NCBI GenBank assembly: GCA_038141705.1 | Contig: JAYQIQ010000004.1 | Location: 1-64,000 of the forward strand | Reading direction: 5' to 3' | DNA from: Eutrophomonas brisbanensis | Lineage (GTDB): Bacteria > Pseudomonadota > Gammaproteobacteria > Burkholderiales > Eutrophovitaceae | Length of the DNA: 64,000 nucleotides | Shown: positions 45,757 to 56,000 of the stretch, piece after piece | Numbering within the stretch: position 1 is the stretch's first letter | Layout of the letters: every line of letters starts with the position of its first letter | Position numbers and translations under genes: made by a program | The notes under the pieces: model-generated | What the model was told of the DNA's origin: nothing | Seen by the model: the letters and a program-made list of their open reading frames with translations, nothing else | Database searches by the model: none

Positions 45757-46521
45757 ATGAAAAATCTGACAATTCATCCAATTAAAGCCTTCTCCGACAA
45801 TTATATCTGGTGTATCCACGACGGAAAAAATGCGGTTGTGGTTGACCCAGGGGATGCTAAACCGGTTCAAAAATATCTTGCCACGAATAACCTTACGCTT
45901 ATTGCGATTTTGGTGACACACCACCATCCCGATCATATTGGAGGCATTGAAAGTCTAGCTGAAGATATCCCAGTTTTTGGGCCAGCAACTGAGACAATTT
46001 CCTCACTTACTCACAGGGTGCAAGAGGGTGACATCATCACTATCGATAAACTGGCTCTTCAATTTAATATCCTCGACGTACCTGGGCATACGCGTGGACA
46101 TATTGCTTACTATGATAATAGCCGTCTATTTTGTGGGGATACGTTGTTTTCCTGCGGATGTGGAAGATTATTTGAGGGAACCGCGGAACAAATGTATCAC
46201 TCGCTAAATAAGTTGGCTGCACTGCCAAACGAGACACTGGTTTACTGCACCCACGAATACACCGAGGCGAATATACGCTTTGCGTTAGAAGTCGAATCTA
46301 CGAATAATGATCTTCTCGAGTACGCTCAGAATGTACGAAAAGCAAGAGCTAACAATCTTCCCTCGCTTCCCTCGACAATTAAGCTTGAAAAAAAAGTAAA
46401 TCCATTCCTTCGCGCAAACGCTGCGAAAGTGATCCAAGCTGCAAACGCGTATGCTTCGCGGAGCTTATCCAATTCCGTAGACGTCTTCAGCACAATACGG
46501 CAGTGGAAAAACAATTTCTAA
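45757..46521 (+). CDS. gloB: Hydroxyacylglutathione hydrolase (glyoxalase II)
   Basis: 254-residue metallo-beta-lactamase-fold enzyme that hydrolyses S-D-lactoylglutathione. Metal ligands in VTHHHPDHIGGI, PGHTRGHIAYY, FCGDTLFSCGCGRLFEGT, and CTHEYTEANIRFA; the last is the GloB-specific motif. The C-terminal substrate-binding part ends KVNPFLRANAAKVI. It begins 30 bases from the divergent yafS-like gene, so the promoters must overlap. mltD follows 25 bases later. Confidence 0.96.
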   Translation: MKNLTIHPIKAFSDNYIWCIHDGKNAVVVDPGDAKPVQKYLATNNLTLIAILVTHHHPDHIGGIESLAEDIPVFGPATETISSLTHRVQEGDIITIDKLALQFNILDVPGHTRGHIAYYDNSRLFCGDTLFSCGCGRLFEGTAEQMYHSLNKLAALPNETLVYCTHEYTEANIRFALEVESTNNDLLEYAQNVRKARANNLPSLPSTIKLEKKVNPFLRANAAKVIQAANAYASRSLSNSVDVFSTIRQWKNNF

Positions 46522-46546
46522 CTCAAAACGCTCGGGCTAGTCGTTA

Positions 46547-48061
46547 ATGAAACTGATCAAGTCATGTAGTTTCGCGTTATTGATCTCTTTGACCGGGGCG
46601 CCTTTAGCAGCTGAGTCAGCACAAAAGGACGAGACGAACTTAGAGATTGCAGATGAAACGAGCGGAGAAGATATCTTGGATCTTGATGAGGAACTGTTTG
46701 AACAGGTCCTATCAGAGGAGGAATTGAGGTCCTTCAGCTTCTTCACCTTCAATTATATCGGACCCAACGCCGAAATAGAGCTACCTAGGACTCAGTACAT
46801 AGATTCCAGTATCGATAGTGACAAAGCTGCCTATGAGCAGATGCCAAGTATCTGGCCAAGAATACAAAAACAGTTTGCAATGCCGAACATTCAAAACAAG
46901 AGAGTTCGACAATACGAGGCATGGTACCGTTCTAACCCTGACTACGTAGGCCGAATATATGACCGAAGTAAACTTTATCTTCACCACATCATAGAAGAGG
47001 TAGAACGTAGAGGTATTCCCGGTGAAATCGCCCTTTTACCAATGATCGAGAGCGCTTTTAATCCTATCGCTTATTCTCGCGCTCATGCTGTAGGACTTTG
47101 GCAATTTATTCCTTCCACTGGAAAAAATTATGGCCTGGAGCAAAATTGGTGGGAAGATCGCCGAAGAGATGTTATTGCCTCGACGAGCGCGGCGCTTGAT
47201 TATTTGCAGGCGCTCCATTTCGAATTTCAAGATTGGCAGCTGGCGCTCGCCGCCTACAACATGGGGGAGAATGGTCTAAGACGCGCTATTGCGAGGAATA
47301 AGAAACGTGGTCGAAGCGTCGCTTACTCGAACCTTCGAATCCCTAGGGAGACGCGAAACTACCTACCTAAGCTACAAGCCATAAAAAATATTATTGAATC
47401 TCCTAACGAGCTTGAAAGTTCCTTGCCGCACGTTGCTGATACCCCCCACTTTGAGCGAATAACAATTCATGAGCACATCGATGTTGCAGCTGCCGCCCAG
47501 TTTGCTAACCTCAGTATCGAAGACTTTGAAATGCTAAATCCTAGTTATAACCGACCTGTAATCACATCCGATGGAAACAGGGAGATCTTGATTCCCGCAT
47601 CAAGAGTGGAGACATTCAATAAAAATGTTGTTTCTCAAGCTAGCTCAAAACTAACTTGGACAACTCACAAGTTTGCTGAGGGCGAAACGTTAACCGAGGT
47701 TGCTAAAAAATTTAATACAACTGTCGATGCGTTACAGAAAATAAACGGGCTAAAACCATATGTTCCCATAAAGATTGATCAGTCGATTCTGGTGCCATCA
47801 AGACCGAATCAAACTTCCAACTTAAGTGACACATGGGACCTACCGGAATTCTCACAGCCGAGTTCCACTTATGGAAAACGAATCGTCCATAGAATCAAGC
47901 GAGGAGATACCTTATCCGGAATCGCTGCAAAATACGATGTCAGTATCAAGGGTATAAAATATTGGAACAAAATTAAAGGAAATACAATCATCGCAGGGAA
48001 AACGCTGGTCATTTACAAAGATTTCAGCGTTCCAAGGGTCTCACAAATGCTAGAACAATAG
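46547..48061 (+). CDS. mltD: Membrane-bound lytic transglycosylase D
   Basis: 504 residues; cleaves peptidoglycan to 1,6-anhydro products. Signal sequence SCSFALLISLTGAPLAAES. The SLT domain has the catalytic glutamate in LPMIESAFNPIAYSRAHAVG and LWQFIPSTGKNYGL. Two LysM domains follow (TTHKFAEGETLTEVAKKFN and VHRIKRGDTLSGIAAKYDVS). No canonical lipobox cysteine is obvious after the signal; the only candidate is the early SCSF. It follows gloB in the conserved order and precedes fabI by 23 bases. Confidence 0.93.
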   Translation: MKLIKSCSFALLISLTGAPLAAESAQKDETNLEIADETSGEDILDLDEELFEQVLSEEELRSFSFFTFNYIGPNAEIELPRTQYIDSSIDSDKAAYEQMPSIWPRIQKQFAMPNIQNKRVRQYEAWYRSNPDYVGRIYDRSKLYLHHIIEEVERRGIPGEIALLPMIESAFNPIAYSRAHAVGLWQFIPSTGKNYGLEQNWWEDRRRDVIASTSAALDYLQALHFEFQDWQLALAAYNMGENGLRRAIARNKKRGRSVAYSNLRIPRETRNYLPKLQAIKNIIESPNELESSLPHVADTPHFERITIHEHIDVAAAAQFANLSIEDFEMLNPSYNRPVITSDGNREILIPASRVETFNKNVVSQASSKLTWTTHKFAEGETLTEVAKKFNTTVDALQKINGLKPYVPIKIDQSILVPSRPNQTSNLSDTWDLPEFSQPSSTYGKRIVHRIKRGDTLSGIAAKYDVSIKGIKYWNKIKGNTIIAGKTLVIYKDFSVPRVSQMLEQ

Positions 48062-48084
48062 ATTTAGAAACTGAAAGTACCTTT

Positions 48085-48873
48085 ATGGGATTTCTAGAAG
48101 ATAAAAAAATTTTAATCACCGGGCTACTTAGTAACCGCTCAATCGCTTACGGTATCGCTCAGGCATGCAAAAGAGAGGGGGCATCTCTTGCCTTCAGTTA
48201 TGCGGGTGGGGAAAAAATTAAAGGCCGAGTTGTTGAGCTTGCTAAGGATTTTCAAAGTGAATTGGTGTTTCCGTGCGACGTGGCTTCCGACGAAGAAATA
48301 GATAAACTATTCGAATCACTGAAAGGAGTGTGGGGCTCTCTAGATGGACTTGTGCACTCTATAGCGTTTGCGCCTCGAGAGGCACTCTCAGGAGATTTTC
48401 TTGATTCAATTGACAGAGAATCTTTCCGTATATCTCACGACATTAGCTCCTACAGCTTAGCGGCTCTAGCGAAAGGTGCTCGACCATTAATGAAAGGCAC
48501 AAATGGAAGCTTTCTCGCGCTGACCTACTTGGGAGCGCTTCGAGCTTTCCCAAGCTACAACGTCATGGGTTTAGCAAAAGCGAGTTTAGAGGCCAATGTA
48601 CGCTACATGGCGCATAGTCTCGGAGCAGATTCTTTGCGCGTAAACGCAATTTCGGCGGGCCCAATAAAAACGCTTGCGGCGGCCGGAATCGGGAGCTTCG
48701 GAAAGCTACTGTCTTTCGCAGAAAAAACATCTCCACTTAAAAAAAACGTAACTATTGAAGAGGTAGGAAATGCTGCCGCTTTTTTACTCAGTGACCTTGC
48801 AAGCGGGATTACCGGCGAAATCACCTATGTAGATGCTGGCTTTAATACTGCTGGAGTAGCGCCGCTCGATTAA
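48085..48873 (+). CDS. fabI: Enoyl-[acyl-carrier-protein] reductase (NADH)
   Basis: 262-residue SDR enzyme for the last step of each fatty-acid elongation cycle. Family features: GLLSNRSIAYGIAQACKREGA at the cofactor loop, VHSIAFAPREAL with the A-P-R-E pattern, and the catalytic YNVMGLAKASLEANVRYMA with tyrosine and lysine. Late NAISAGPIKTLAAAGIG is the substrate-binding loop. The normal length and motif spacing make the call secure. It ends facing the opposing ppiD gene. Confidence 0.96.
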   Translation: MGFLEDKKILITGLLSNRSIAYGIAQACKREGASLAFSYAGGEKIKGRVVELAKDFQSELVFPCDVASDEEIDKLFESLKGVWGSLDGLVHSIAFAPREALSGDFLDSIDRESFRISHDISSYSLAALAKGARPLMKGTNGSFLALTYLGALRAFPSYNVMGLAKASLEANVRYMAHSLGADSLRVNAISAGPIKTLAAAGIGSFGKLLSFAEKTSPLKKNVTIEEVGNAAAFLLSDLASGITGEITYVDAGFNTAGVAPLD

Positions 48874-48912
48874 CGAGGGGCTACTCACCAAAGGCACAAC
48901 GAACCTACAGTT

Positions 48913-50807
48913 CTACTGTTTAAACAAATCAGTCTTGATACGGACGTTCGCTTTTTCACGAAGTGTATTTAAGTACTGAGCGCCCTGCTGCTGCTGAGTC
49001 ATAGAAGTAATCTGACGCTTTCCGGCATCCAATTGACCCTCGACCTCATCTTCCTTATCTGTAACTTTAGTGACCCGATAGATCACATAACGACCATCTT
49101 CGTTAGCCAATCCAGCGTAACCAGGTAAATAGTTCTATCCATACCAAAAACGGCAGACAACCCTTCCGCATGCAACCCCTGTCTATTAACGAGCGTTACC
49201 ACTCCAGGCTTTGACCAATCTCCGGATACTTTCTCTCCAGACTTCAGTTTGGTAAGAGCGGCCTCTCCAGCCTCCTTTGCCTTGGTAAGAGATCTCTCAC
49301 TTTTCATAAAATCTTTGATATCCGAAGCAACGTCTTCAAACTTCATCTCCTCTTCTAGTGCATGCTCTACTACACGCGCGGACACTAAAACCCCTGGTTG
49401 TACTTCAAAGGCTTGCGTATTCCTTTTTTCCTCCAAAACTTCAGGAGAAAAGACCGCGGTCAAAAGATCAGGGTTGTTCAACATTGGATTGAATCCGCCA
49501 CTATCTCTACTGACCCAGTCACTCTTTTGAATAGTCAACTTTAATTGATCAGCAACCGGCTGAAGACTATCGAACTCTGTATATACTAAATCGGTAAAAG
49601 TCTGCGAGGCTTTAAGATAAGCTTCGTCCGCCCTCGCCTTCCTGATCTCTTTCTCGAGATCCTCTTTTATTGAATCGAAATTGGCAGTTTGACCACCCTT
49701 CACTTCATCAACACGAATAATGTGATAGCCGTACTCGGTCTTAACAGGACCTACGATCTCACCTACCTTCGCTCCGAAAGCCGCATCCTCGAATTCCTTG
49801 ACCATGAAACCCTTCTCAAACAGCCCTAGGTCTCCACCGTTTTCCGCTGACCCAGGATCATTCGAAAACTCTTTTGCTAGCGCTGAAAAATTCTTTGGGT
49901 TTGCCTTCACCTTGCTCAGCACTGAATCGACTTTCTCTTTTGCTGTTTTCCATTGACTATCGTCCGTGTTATCTGTGACAGATATTAATATGTGGCTGGC
50001 GCGGCGCTGCTCCTTGCTCTGATAATCCGCGATTCTCGCCTCAAATGCATCTTGGAGATCCTGCTCACTGACCACAACAGAAGCTGACGCAACCTCATCA
50101 TTTAGAACCACGTACTCGAGTTTTGCCCTTTCCGGAATACGAAAAAGATTTTGATTATCGTCATAGTACTTTTTAACATCCACATCAGAAACGACCATGG
50201 CCTCTCGATAGTCCGCTGGTGAAAATACGAGCTGACTTACTTCCCTCTCTTGTAATCTTTGGCGAACCAGGTTCTTCACTGTCACGCTGGGGAAAAATGC
50301 CGTTTCGGCGATAACTCTCTGCAATCTCCCAACAATCACATCCTCTGAGACCTGCTCTTCAAATTCCGCAGTAGACAGTCTTTGAGCCTTTAAGACCTGC
50401 TCATATCTTTCGTGGGAGAACTTTCCATTCTCATCTTGAAAAGCTCCTACGGTTGAAATCATTTCTATCAGCTCATCTTCAGAGACCGCCAAACCACTCG
50501 AACGCGCGGCATTAAGGATCAACCTTCTTTGAATCATGTTGTTCAAAACTGAACGCTTGAACTCATCAGATTGTAGATATTGAGCTGCCTGAGGATTTTG
50601 TTGCACTTGGGGACGCAGCCGTTCCTGCTCGCGCTCAACCATGTATCCAAATTCCTGCTGGCTTATAGAGCTCTTCCCAACGTTGGCGACTGAATCCGCA
50701 GATCCTCCGGTAAAGTAAGATTGAACTCCAAAGAGCGCAAAACTCGCAATGATCAATCCAAATATTACCCAAGAGATCTTCTTATACTTTCCGACAAATC
50801 CAAACAT
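48913..50807 (-). CDS. ppiD: Periplasmic folding chaperone PpiD (frame break near the end)
   Basis: 631 residues: one N-terminal membrane anchor (VIFGLIIASFALFGVQSYF), SurA-like chaperone domain, parvulin domain (RRASHILISVTDN; GDLGLFEKGFMVKEFEDAAF; KTEYGYHIIRVDEVK), and a C-terminal chaperone part. It helps newly exported proteins at the Sec translocon. The frame shifts at CCAGG (49121-49125): one added base gives IYLGYAGLANEDGRYVIYRV and rejoins the final 65 residues. It sits downstream of hupB with two tRNA genes between, as in gammaproteobacterial lon-hupB-ppiD order. Confidence 0.93.
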
Positions 50808-50868
50808 TTACTTATCCATTAATTAAACGATTTGAGATATAACTATAAAGTATCCTAACTTGCATAAC

Positions 50869-50893
50869 AAAAAGGCGAACTACGTTCGCCTTT
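50869..50893 (-). terminator. Intrinsic terminator after tRNA-Asp
   Basis: AAAGGCGAAC pairs perfectly with GTTCGCCTTT across a three-base loop. On the minus strand it is followed by five T's, so it ends the hupB-tRNA transcript before ppiD. Confidence 0.9.
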
Positions 50894-50898
50894 CGTTT

Positions 50899-50975
50899 TG
50901 GCGGAGTGGACGGGACTCGAACCCGCGACCCCCGGCGTGACAGGCCGGTATTCTAACCAACTGAACTACCACTCC
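50899..50975 (-). tRNA. tRNA-Asp (anticodon GTC)
   Basis: 77 bases including CCA. Acceptor GGAGTGG pairs with CCACTCC; loop CTGTCAC gives GUC; T-loop GGTTCGAGTCC. Located eight bases downstream of tRNA-Val on the same strand, so a shared precursor is likely. Confidence 0.97.
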
Positions 50976-50983
50976 TACTTTTT

Positions 50984-51059
50984 TGGTGGGTGCTGAGAGG
51001 CTCGAACTCCCGACTTTCGCCTTGTAAGGGCGACGCTCTACCAACTGAGCTAAGCACCC
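50984..51059 (-). tRNA. tRNA-Val (anticodon TAC)
   Basis: 76 bases including CCA. Acceptor GGGTGCT pairs with AGCACCC; anticodon stem TCGCC / GGCGA with loop CTTACAA gives UAC. It lies between hupB and tRNA-Asp. Confidence 0.97.
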
Positions 51060-51124
51060 AAATCGTTCGCACTAATCCGGCCGATTTGAACCCGCGAAAG
51101 TTTGAACCCCCTGCGGAAAACGCG

Positions 51125-51397
51125 CTAGTTTACTGCATCCTTAAGCGCTTTACCAGCCCGGAATTTTGGAGATTTCGATGCTGCAATTTGAATGGTTTCT
51201 CCGGTCCTAGGATTTCTTCCTGTGCGAGCACCACGCTCTCCAACGTAAAAACTTCCGAACCCAACAATCGTAACCTGATCGCCACTTTTGAGGGCTCCGG
51301 AAATTGCATTTGTAGCGCCGTCGAGCGCTCTCTCAGCTGACGCCTTTGAAATATCGGCCGCAGCCGCGATTGCTTCAATTAATTCCGCCTTATTCAC
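51125..51397 (-). CDS. hupB: DNA-binding protein HU-beta
   Basis: 90-residue histone-like protein that bends DNA and organises the nucleoid. MNKAELIEAIAAAADISKA start, VTIVGFGSFYVGERGARTGRNPRTGE with the DNA-intercalating arm, and KFRAGKALKDAVN end are textbook. Preceded by AAGGGAGAC at good spacing. It follows lon as in most gammaproteobacteria and has a clear promoter of its own about 100 bases upstream. Confidence 0.98.
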   Translation of the reverse strand: MNKAELIEAIAAAADISKASAERALDGATNAISGALKSGDQVTIVGFGSFYVGERGARTGRNPRTGETIQIAASKSPKFRAGKALKDAVN

Positions 51398-51493
51398 TAT
51401 TGTCTCCCTTATTTATTTTTTGTCGTCATCCTGCGATAACGAGGATTGTGGATGATTCGCTAGAAACCGTTTATTTTCCATCCCGACACGGGT

Positions 51494-51523
51494 CTTATAA
51501 CAATTTAAAAAACCTAGTGTCAA
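51494..51523 (-). promoter_or_regulatory. Sigma-70 promoter of hupB
   Basis: Minus-strand TTGACA (51518-51523) is a perfect -35 box; 18 bases later TATAAG (51494-51499) is a good -10 box. It lies about 97 bases upstream of the hupB start, in the 160-base gap after lon. Confidence 0.7.
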
Positions 51524-51557
51524 GAGTTACCAATGCTTAAAACTCTCCGATCATCAT

Positions 51558-53965
51558 CTAATGTTTGATTTGCGTTGGAGATTCGCTTGTTTTTTCAACA
51601 GACGAAATCTCCACCGATGCGTCAATTAATTCCTTTGGCAACGGCTCGGGAACTCTCTCGAGAGCAATATCAAACACTTGGTCGATCCACTTCACCGGGA
51701 CGATCTTCAGAGTTCCTTTTATATTGTCTGGTATCTCGACGAGATCTTTCTCATTTTCACTTGGAATGATTACAGTCGTAATACCTCCCCTATGAGCGGC
51801 CAGTAACTTCTCCTTCAAACCACCTATCGGAAGCACTTCTCCGCGAAGCGTAATCTCCCCGGTCATTGCCACTTCACACTTCACGGGTATATTTGTGAGC
51901 GCAGAAACTAGCGCAGTGGTCATCGCGATTCCTGCAGATGGACCGTCTTTAGGGGTTGCCCCCTCGGGTACATGTACGTGAATATCTTTCTTCTCGAAAA
52001 CTTCAGCGTCGATTCCAAGACCCTCAGATCGAGCGCGAACCACTGACCGAGCTGCCTCGACAGACTCTTTCATCACATCTCCGAGAGAGCCCGTGCGTTG
52101 GATATTCCCCTTTCCAGGCAACACAACTGATTCTATCGTCAATAACTCACCACCGACCTCAGTCCACGCGAGTCCAGTGACCTGACCTACTTGGTTCTGT
52201 TTCTCAGCTAATCCAAATGTGAATCTTTTAACACCCAAGAATTTATCGAGATTTTTTGGGGTGACACTCGTTCTTTTCTTTGTTTTACCGATAACCAATG
52301 CAGTAACCACTTTTCGGCATATCTTCGAGATTTCACGCTCTAAGTTTCTCACCCCAGCTTCACGAGTATAGAAACGAATAACATCTCGAATGGCCGCATC
52401 GGAAATAGATAGGTCATCACTAGAAATTCCGTGGTTCTTAAATTGCTTTGGAAGCAAGTGACGCGTAACGATACTCAGCTTTTCGTCCTCCGTGTATCCG
52501 GATAGGCGAATAACTTCCATCCTGTCGAGGAGCGGAGCTGGGATGTTCATAGAATTTGCGGTCGCTACGAACATGACATCAGAGAGGTCATAATCGACCT
52601 CGATGTAGTGATCTGCAAATTTATTATTCTGCTCAGGGTCAAGCACCTCGAGCAAAGCTGAGGAAGGATCACCTCGGAAATCCATTCCCATTTTATCCAC
52701 TTCATCTAACAAGAATAATGGATTGCGCACTCCAACCTTCGACATATTTTGCAGAATCTTGCCGGGCATTGAACCTATATAGGTTCTCTATGCCCTCGAA
52801 TCTCCGATTCATCCCTAACCCCCCCAAGAGACATTCTCGTAAATTTTCTGTTTGTGGCATGAGCGATTGACTGACCCAACGAAGTTTTTCCAACGCCTGG
52901 AGGACCAACCAAACAAAGAATCGGAGCTTTTAATTTATCAACTCGCTGCTGAACGGCCAAGTATTCAACAATTCGCTCCTTCACTTTTTCCAAGCCGAAG
53001 TGATCCTCATCGAGCACAGCCTCTGCCGCCCCTAACTCAGTGCTAATCTTGCTTTTCTTTTTCCAAGGCAATCCAACAAGGGTATCGATGTAATTTCTAA
53101 CGACCGTCGCCTCCGCAGACATCGGAGACATCAACTTAAGTTTCTTTAGCTCTGAATCCGCCTTTTGGCGAGCCTCCTTAGGCATGCGGCTCGATGCTAT
53201 CTTTTTCTCAAGCTCTTCAAGCTCTGCCCCTTCCTCGGCGTCCCCCAGCTCCTTTTGAATAGCTTTAACTTGCTCATTCAGGTAGTACTCTCTCTGGCTT
53301 TTTTCCATCTGGCGCTTTACGCGGCCTCGTATCCTACGCTCTACTTGAATGATATCGAGCTCAGACTCGAGCAAAGATAGCAACTGCTCTATCCTAGATT
53401 TAGGGTCAATGACTTCTAGCAGTTCTTGCTTTTGCTCAACTTTGAGTGGAAGGTGAGCTGTGATGGTATCTACAAGCCGTCCCCCGTCATCTATACCGGC
53501 CAAAGAAGATACTACCTCTGGGGGAATCTTTTTATTCAGCTTCACATATTGCTCAAACTGCGACAGCACGGCCCTGCGCATTGCCTCAAGGTCAGAACCG
53601 TCTACCACTTCATCTGACACCGATTCTGCCTGGCAAGACATGTACTCACCGTCGCTTGACATCGAAATTAATTTTGCTCGCCTTACTCCCTCGACTAAAA
53701 CCTTGACTGTACCATCAGGCAATTTGAGCATTTGCAGAATGTTGGCTACGGTACCCAAGCTGTAGAGATCACTTTCAGTTGGGTCATCTTTAGCAGCTGA
53801 TCTCTGAGCAACAAGCATAATTTGCTTGCCAGACTCCATGGCAGCTTCGAGCGCTTTATTCGATTTCTCTCTTCCCACAAAAAGAGGGATCACCATGTGG
53901 GGGAAGACAACCACGTCCCTTAGAGGTATCAAGGGATAAATTTCTGACTCTAGTTGATTATCCAT
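51558..53965 (-). CDS. lon: ATP-dependent protease Lon (frame break)
   Basis: Cytoplasmic AAA+ serine protease removing misfolded and regulatory proteins. N-domain start IYPLIPLRDVVVFPHMVIPL, Walker A GPPGVGKTSLGQSIA, Walker B region PLFLLDEVDKM, and the proteolytic dyad: serine in PKDGPSAGIAMTTAL and lysine in PIGGLKEKLLAAH. The frame breaks around 52786, between GGVRDESEIRGHR and TYIGSMPGKILQNM; one added base restores the invariant EIRGHRRTYIGSMPG. Repaired length 802, normal. A sigma-32 promoter precedes it. Order clpX-lon-hupB is classical. Confidence 0.97.
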
Positions 53966-53996
53966 GCCAATCCTTATTTAGCCACGACAGAACCCA

Positions 53997-54027
53997 TCAG
54001 ATGGGTCCTAAACCTCTAGAATTCAAG
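53997..54027 (-). promoter_or_regulatory. Heat-shock (sigma-32) promoter of lon
   Basis: Minus-strand CTTGAAT (54021-54027) followed after about 14 bases by ACCCATCTGA, containing CCCATCT, matches the sigma-32 pattern CTTGAAA-CCCATNT. It lies in the 70-base clpX-lon gap, 32 bases from the lon start. The -10 element falls within a perfect palindrome ACCCATC-T-GATGGGT, which could form a hairpin in the RNA or bind a protein. Confidence 0.75.
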
Positions 54028-54035
54028 AGATTAAC

Positions 54036-55328
54036 TTAATTTTTATTTCCACCAGCTCCAGCCACCGCTGCAGAAGCAGCCTCAGCATACATCACTAACG
54101 GGGATCCAGTTCCTTCAATTGCCCCAGCGTCAACGACCACTTTTTCCGCATTCTTGTTCGAGGGAAGATCATACATCGTATCTAATAACGCCTGCTCGAT
54201 GATTGACCTTAACCCCCTGGCGCCGGTTTTTCTCTTTAAAGCCTTTGTTGCGATCGCCTTTAGGGCGTCCGATGTGAACTCAAGCTCCACACCCTCCCTC
54301 AAAAAAAACTTTTTAAAGTGTTTGATAAGCGAGTTCCGGGGTTCAGTCAATATTTCGATGAGCGCGTCCTCCGCCAACTCATCCAGGGTGGCGATTACGG
54401 GTAACCGCCCAACAAATTCAGGTATCAATCCAAACTTGATCAAATCTTCAGGTTCAACCCGCTTGAGCAATTGACCGATTTTTTGTGAGGAGCGCACACC
54501 TTTTATTTCAGCGCTGAAACCAATTCCACTCTTCTGAGACCTTTCAATAATGATCTTCTCAAGCCCATCAAACGCACCACCGCATATGAAGAGAATGTTG
54601 CTTGTATCAACTTGTACAAATTCTTGGTTTGGGTGCTTTCGCCCTCCTTGGGGCGGAACGGACGCCGTAGTGCCCTCTATTAACTTTAGAAGGGCCTGCT
54701 GCACACCCTCTCCGGAGACATCTCGAGTGATCGAAGGGTTGTCTGTCTTCCTCGAAATCTTGTCTATTTCATCGATATACACAATTCCACGCTGCGCCTT
54801 CTCAACGTCATAATCGCATTTTTGCAATAACTTCTGAATGATATTCTCGACGTCTTCCCCAACATACCCGGCTTCCGTCAGAGTTGTAGCGTCCGCCATG
54901 ATGAATGGGACGTTTAAAAGACGCGCCAAAGTTTGAGCCAGTAGAGTTTTACCGGACCCAGTGGGCCCCACAAGTAAGATATTCGACTTTGCCAACTCGA
55001 TATCATCATCAACTTCGCTATCGAGCCGTTTGTAGTGGTTGTATACGGACACCGACAGTATGCGCTTAGCCTGCTCCTGCCCAATCACATATTGATCAAG
55101 AATACCTCTGATCAATTTAGGCGTTGGCAACTCTACACCCTCTTTGGGCTCATCCGCAGCCAACAGCTCTTCTTTAATGATGTCGTTACAAAGATCGATA
55201 CACTCATCACAAATATACACAGAGGGGCCCGCAATAAGCTTTTTCACCTCTTGCTGGCTTTTTCCACAAAATGAGCAGTAAAGTAGCTTGTCTTTTGTGC
55301 TGTTATCTGTATCGTCAGATTCACTCAT
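54036..55328 (-). CDS. clpX: ClpXP unfoldase subunit ClpX
   Basis: 430-residue AAA+ hexamer that unfolds tagged proteins and feeds ClpP. N-terminal C4 zinc domain: LLYCSFCGKSQ and YICDECIDLC. Walker A LLVGPTGSGKTLLAQTLA, Walker B IVYIDEIDKIS, sensor region and the ClpP-binding IGF-type loop in QKSGIGFSAE. Normal length and unbroken. clpP lies 51 bases upstream on the same strand, tig before that; the three probably share a transcript, with lon driven also by its own heat-shock promoter. Confidence 0.98.
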   Translation of the reverse strand: MSESDDTDNSTKDKLLYCSFCGKSQQEVKKLIAGPSVYICDECIDLCNDIIKEELLAADEPKEGVELPTPKLIRGILDQYVIGQEQAKRILSVSVYNHYKRLDSEVDDDIELAKSNILLVGPTGSGKTLLAQTLARLLNVPFIMADATTLTEAGYVGEDVENIIQKLLQKCDYDVEKAQRGIVYIDEIDKISRKTDNPSITRDVSGEGVQQALLKLIEGTTASVPPQGGRKHPNQEFVQVDTSNILFICGGAFDGLEKIIIERSQKSGIGFSAEIKGVRSSQKIGQLLKRVEPEDLIKFGLIPEFVGRLPVIATLDELAEDALIEILTEPRNSLIKHFKKFFLREGVELEFTSDALKAIATKALKRKTGARGLRSIIEQALLDTMYDLPSNKNAEKVVVDAGAIEGTGSPLVMYAEAASAAVAGAGGNKN

Positions 55329-55379
55329 GATGATTCACACTATCAATTTGTTTATATTTCATGGCTAGAGCCGAAGCTC

Positions 55380-55985
55380 TTAAGATCTAGCCCTCAACAC
55401 CTCATCCACCAACCCGTACGTTACTGCCTCCTCGGCATTCATAAAATTATCTCGGTCCGTATCTTTTTCGATTTCACTAATCGATTTCCCCGTATGCTGA
55501 GCCAGCAATTCATTTAGACGCCCCTTCAAATAAAGAATCTCTTTTGCGTGGATCTCAATGTCAGATGCCTGCCCCTGAAAACCTCCGAGGGGTTGATGGA
55601 TCATGATCCGAGAATTTGGTAAAGCAAATCTTTTGCCTGGCGCTCCGGCCGCCAATAAAAAGGACCCCATACTTGCAGCTTGCCCCACACATAACGTGCT
55701 TACCTGCGGCTTGATGAATTGCATGGTGTCATAGATTGCCAACCCCGCCGATACGACTCCGCCAGGAGAATTAATATAAAAGTAAATATCTTTCTCTGGG
55801 TTCTCGGACTCCAAAAAAAGCATCTGCGCCACGACAAGGTTAGCAGTCGCTTCATTTACTGCTCCCACCAAAAAGATCACCCGCTCTTTTAATAGCCTCG
55901 AGTAAATGTCGTAAGCTCTCTCACCACGACCACTTTGCTCAACAACCATTGGGACTAAACCCAGATTTTTCACAACACTATCCAT
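55380..55985 (-). CDS. clpP: ATP-dependent Clp protease proteolytic subunit
   Basis: 201-residue serine protease forming a 14-mer chamber. The catalytic serine is in GQAASMGSFLLAAG, histidine in RIMIHQPLGGFQGQASDIEI, aspartate in the later KDTDRDNFMNAEEA. The N-terminal LVPMVVEQSGRGERAYDIYS is characteristic. It follows tig by 15 bases and precedes clpX by 51 bases, the standard order. Confidence 0.98.
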   Translation of the reverse strand: MDSVVKNLGLVPMVVEQSGRGERAYDIYSRLLKERVIFLVGAVNEATANLVVAQMLFLESENPEKDIYFYINSPGGVVSAGLAIYDTMQFIKPQVSTLCVGQAASMGSFLLAAGAPGKRFALPNSRIMIHQPLGGFQGQASDIEIHAKEILYLKGRLNELLAQHTGKSISEIEKDTDRDNFMNAEEAVTYGLVDEVLRARS

Positions 55986-56000
55986 TTTCTAGCCTTCCGC

